Below, piece after piece: positions 61,860 to 64,000 of a stretch of 64,000 bases of DNA (position 1 is its first letter; every line of letters begins with the position of its first letter). Source of the DNA: an uncultured Acidobacteriaceae bacterium (GTDB lineage Bacteria > Acidobacteriota > Terriglobia > Terriglobales > Acidobacteriaceae); NCBI GenBank assembly GCA_903849645.1, contig CAINJJ010000023.1:62001-126000 (forward strand), read 5' to 3'. Made by a program: the position numbers and the translations under genes. The notes below the pieces were generated by a model that was not told the DNA's origin, made no database searches, and saw only the letters and a program-made list of their open reading frames with translations.

Positions 61860-63422
61860 ATGCCACCGCAACCCCCCCTTGGGTTTTCGAGCCACATCAA
61901 CTTTGCCCCAACCGCTCCCGGCGCATCTGCGTCCGATGCCGGCGGGGGCTTGCCTAAACACGACGGCGACGTCAGTGTGCGTATCGAAGGCGACGCAAGC
62001 GGAGTCTTCTCCGTCACCAGCCTTGAGACCGACATTCTCACTCGCGACCCCGATGCGCCGCCGCATTCCGGTCCCGTGTGGGAGCCAGATGGTTCCCAGA
62101 ACGGCGCAGGCCCCATCACGCTCGCCGCCGAGGAGGCTCTGGCTGTCTTTGTGACCTTTACCTGCCCCCTCAACCCTACGGCGGAATCCTTCAGCGCAAC
62201 CGCCGTCGTCTTCCCCGTCGAGGCCCCCGCCACCGCTCTCCTCACCATTCCGCTCACAGCGTCAGTCTTGGTGGTACCCCCTGTCGTAACCCTCGAGTGC
62301 CGCACGTCGCCCTCCATCAGCCCCGGCTCAATTGCGACCTTCCCCTTCCGCCTCACCTCCACCTACAAGACCCAGGTGGGCGGAGTCCTCACTTGCGACA
62401 CCCACCCTGCCTCCGCTTTCTCCAACGACACAGACCCTGTGTTCCCCATCATTCCGCCGGGAGGAATCATCGATGTGGATCTGCCTGTCCTCTGCGCCGC
62501 AGGCACGCCCGTGGCCAACTACCAGGTTCTCTTCCACTACCGCGCCATCGACAACTCCCAGGAGTATGCGACAACAACGGCGAATGTGAAGGTGACGGAG
62601 GACCGGTCGGTTTCGATCAACCCCAGCCTGCTGTCCGACGTCCCTCTCGAACAGGGCAGTTCAACCCAACTCGATTTCCGCGTCAACATCACTGGCGGCC
62701 CCACCACATTCAACATCCAGCCCATCTCCATCCCCGCCGGCGTCACGCTTGACAACGGGCAGCAGAGCGTAGCCGTTGACGGTGCGGTCTTTCTGGGCAT
62801 GACCATCAACGTGGACCCCCAGGCGCCCACCAGCGCCACCGCCGCTCCGCTGATCTTCACCTGGTCCGTGCCGGGCGACGAGTTCCATGGGCAGGCGAAT
62901 GGCAGCCTCACCTTCAACCTCACCCTCTCGCTGGTGACCATCACTTTTGTGCCGGTCAACGACCCCTTCAGCTCGGGAGAGGTTCAGGCCAGCGGCGTCA
63001 GCGCCTCATTCGCCAGCAACGGCAACTGGAACCTCGTCGCCAGGATGCACGACTTCAGCACGGTGTTCGGCGACAACTTTGCCCTTGGCTTTGCCTTCAA
63101 CTTCACCGATGGCCGTGCGCATGGCCCATCCGCCACGGGGGTCCTGGGCTCCAGCCTCACCCGAACCCCGGAAAGCCTGACCGTTGCCGTCCATGGCAAC
63201 GACCCGTGGCTTCGCCAGAACTGGCAGCAAGCCTTCGCCTCGGGCGGAATCTTCCGCCTCCACCACTCCGGGGACTTCGGACAGGTCCTCAGCGACCTCG
63301 GAGACGACTTCAAAAACGCGCTCCACGAGATCTACATCGCTTTCTCTCAGGGCGAGCCGTGCCCCACCGACCCGGAGACCGGCGAGCCCAAATGCCCTGA
63401 CCCTGGCAGCGATGGAGGTTAA
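61860..63422 (+). CDS. Unrecognised 520-residue beta-rich protein
   Basis: No family recognised. It starts MPPQPPLGFSSHINF with no signal peptide. The body looks like a chain of Ig-like/beta-sandwich modules (VSVRIEGDASGVFSVTSL, GGVLTCDTHPASAF, LDFRVNITGGPTTFNIQPIS); a later part around VSASFASNGNWNLVARMHDF resembles DUF-type lectin or PLAT-like beta sandwiches. The C-terminus is Glu/Pro/Cys-rich (CPTDPETGEPKCPDPGSDGG). It may be a surface or storage protein. Confidence 0.65.
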   Translation: MPPQPPLGFSSHINFAPTAPGASASDAGGGLPKHDGDVSVRIEGDASGVFSVTSLETDILTRDPDAPPHSGPVWEPDGSQNGAGPITLAAEEALAVFVTFTCPLNPTAESFSATAVVFPVEAPATALLTIPLTASVLVVPPVVTLECRTSPSISPGSIATFPFRLTSTYKTQVGGVLTCDTHPASAFSNDTDPVFPIIPPGGIIDVDLPVLCAAGTPVANYQVLFHYRAIDNSQEYATTTANVKVTEDRSVSINPSLLSDVPLEQGSSTQLDFRVNITGGPTTFNIQPISIPAGVTLDNGQQSVAVDGAVFLGMTINVDPQAPTSATAAPLIFTWSVPGDEFHGQANGSLTFNLTLSLVTITFVPVNDPFSSGEVQASGVSASFASNGNWNLVARMHDFSTVFGDNFALGFAFNFTDGRAHGPSATGVLGSSLTRTPESLTVAVHGNDPWLRQNWQQAFASGGIFRLHHSGDFGQVLSDLGDDFKNALHEIYIAFSQGEPCPTDPETGEPKCPDPGSDGG

Positions 63423-63440
63423 AAAGAAAGGCCAAACAGG

Positions 63441-63514
63441 TTGCCCATTCGGCTCGAAACGGAAAAGGCCGCTGCGACGAGCAGCCGGACCATCCGCAAA
63501 GGCCGAATGGGCAA
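63441..63514. repeat. Long-range inverted repeat enclosing an inner hairpin
   Basis: Perfect 13-bp arms TTGCCCATTCGGC (63441-63453) and GCCGAATGGGCAA (63502-63514) enclose 48 nt containing a smaller GCTGC/GCAGC hairpin. Lies between convergent genes (520-residue protein and dut), so it may be a bidirectional end signal or a structured element. Confidence 0.6.
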
Positions 63515-63564
63515 TCCTTGAATCCCCACAGTTGACTTGAAGCTGAAATGGGCAAACCGGGCGC

Positions 63565-63999
63565 TCAGCGTCCCGAGCTGCCAAACCCCTTTTCGGCCCG
63601 CGCCGAATCCTCCAGCGTCTCCACCTCGATCACCACCCCGGTCAGCACCGGCACTGGAATCATCTGTGCAATCTTCTCGCCTGCCTTCAGCTCCACCGGC
63701 GTGTCTCCCAGGTTGGTCATCAGCACCAGGATTTCGCCTCGGTATCCCGCATCAATCACGCCGCCCGTCGTCGCCACCCCGCGTGCGGCCATGGACGACC
63801 GGTCGCGCACCAGCAGGCCCAGCGGCGCCCCCGTCTCCGGGTCCCGCGCCTCCACGGCAATCCCCGTGCGCGCCCGCGCAGTCGCCCGCGGCGTCAGCAG
63901 CACCGCCTCCAGGGCAAACAGGTCATATCCCAGGTCTTCGCCCGGATGCGCCACCACCGGCGCCCGCGCCCCGGCCTCCAGCAACTTCACTCGCAGCAT
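63565..63999 (-). CDS. dut: dUTP diphosphatase
   Basis: Hydrolyses dUTP to dUMP, keeping uracil out of DNA and feeding dTMP synthesis. 144 residues, complete within the window. All five trimeric dUTPase motifs are visible: GYDLFA (24-29), RSSMAARG (67-74), GGVIDAGYRGEI (79-90), KIAQMIP (109-115) and the C-terminal AEKGFGSSGR (135-144). Confidence 0.96.
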   Translation of the reverse strand: MLRVKLLEAGARAPVVAHPGEDLGYDLFALEAVLLTPRATARARTGIAVEARDPETGAPLGLLVRDRSSMAARGVATTGGVIDAGYRGEILVLMTNLGDTPVELKAGEKIAQMIPVPVLTGVVIEVETLEDSARAEKGFGSSGR

Positions 64000-64000
64000 G

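Overview
The window is about 64 kb of GC-rich chromosome. Gene content (secreted S9 peptidases, a Crp/Fnr-Ric-Hcp nitrosative stress block, a branched-chain 2-oxoacid:ferredoxin oxidoreductase operon with ilvE), frequent GTG/TTG starts and several families of short palindromic intergenic repeats suggest an Acidobacteriota genome, probably class Terriglobia. That assignment is inferred from style and protein flavour, not from a search.

Layout. (1) 0-9.3 kb: the 3' end of rplI, a secreted DPP-IV-like peptidase, an unrecognised protein with weak ADP-ribosyltransferase-like motifs, a Crp/Fnr regulator divergent from ric (ytfE/scdA family) and hcp, a TM2/zinc-ribbon protein and an aldo/keto reductase. 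(2) 9.5-24.7 kb: mostly minus-strand housekeeping genes: alaS (carrying an in-frame REP-like insertion), a peroxiredoxin, recX with an RHH/PIN toxin-antitoxin pair directly upstream, an S9C peptidase, manC, an aminotransferase, a VOC protein, coaD, recA, a small monooxygenase-like protein, lipB, a DoxX-like membrane protein and rsgA. (3) 24.7-32.7 kb: the RNase P RNA gene, a CHASE3-type chemoreceptor, then an operon of a CoA-transferase, ferredoxin, 2-oxoacid:ferredoxin oxidoreductase alpha, a fused beta-gamma subunit and ilvE.

(4) 33.3-53.9 kb: a phage-derived block. It holds a small basic protein, a 2310-residue signal-peptide-bearing tail-fibre/beta-helix protein, the terminase large subunit, a two-gene cargo cassette (HipA-like kinase plus DUF3037 protein) set between terminase and portal, then portal, protease, coiled-coil (scaffold-like), capsid, connector, three head-tail/tail proteins, a tail hub-like protein and an XhlA-like membrane protein. 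No integrase, repressor, replication gene, tape measure or endolysin is visible, so it is a defective or domesticated phage cluster. (5) 53.9-64 kb: purE-purK, a WcaF-like acetyltransferase, typA, a secreted metallo-beta-lactamase-fold protein, a DUF2934 protein, a UGT-like glycosyltransferase, an unrecognised 520-residue protein and dut.

The most interesting items are the HipA-like kinase/DUF3037 cassette with its own terminator inside the phage morphogenesis block; the matching palindromic operator-promoter units in front of ric and hcp; a paired palindromic repeat found both intergenically and in frame inside alaS; the exported tail-fibre-like giant protein; and strand-composition switches near 9.4 kb and 50.3 kb.
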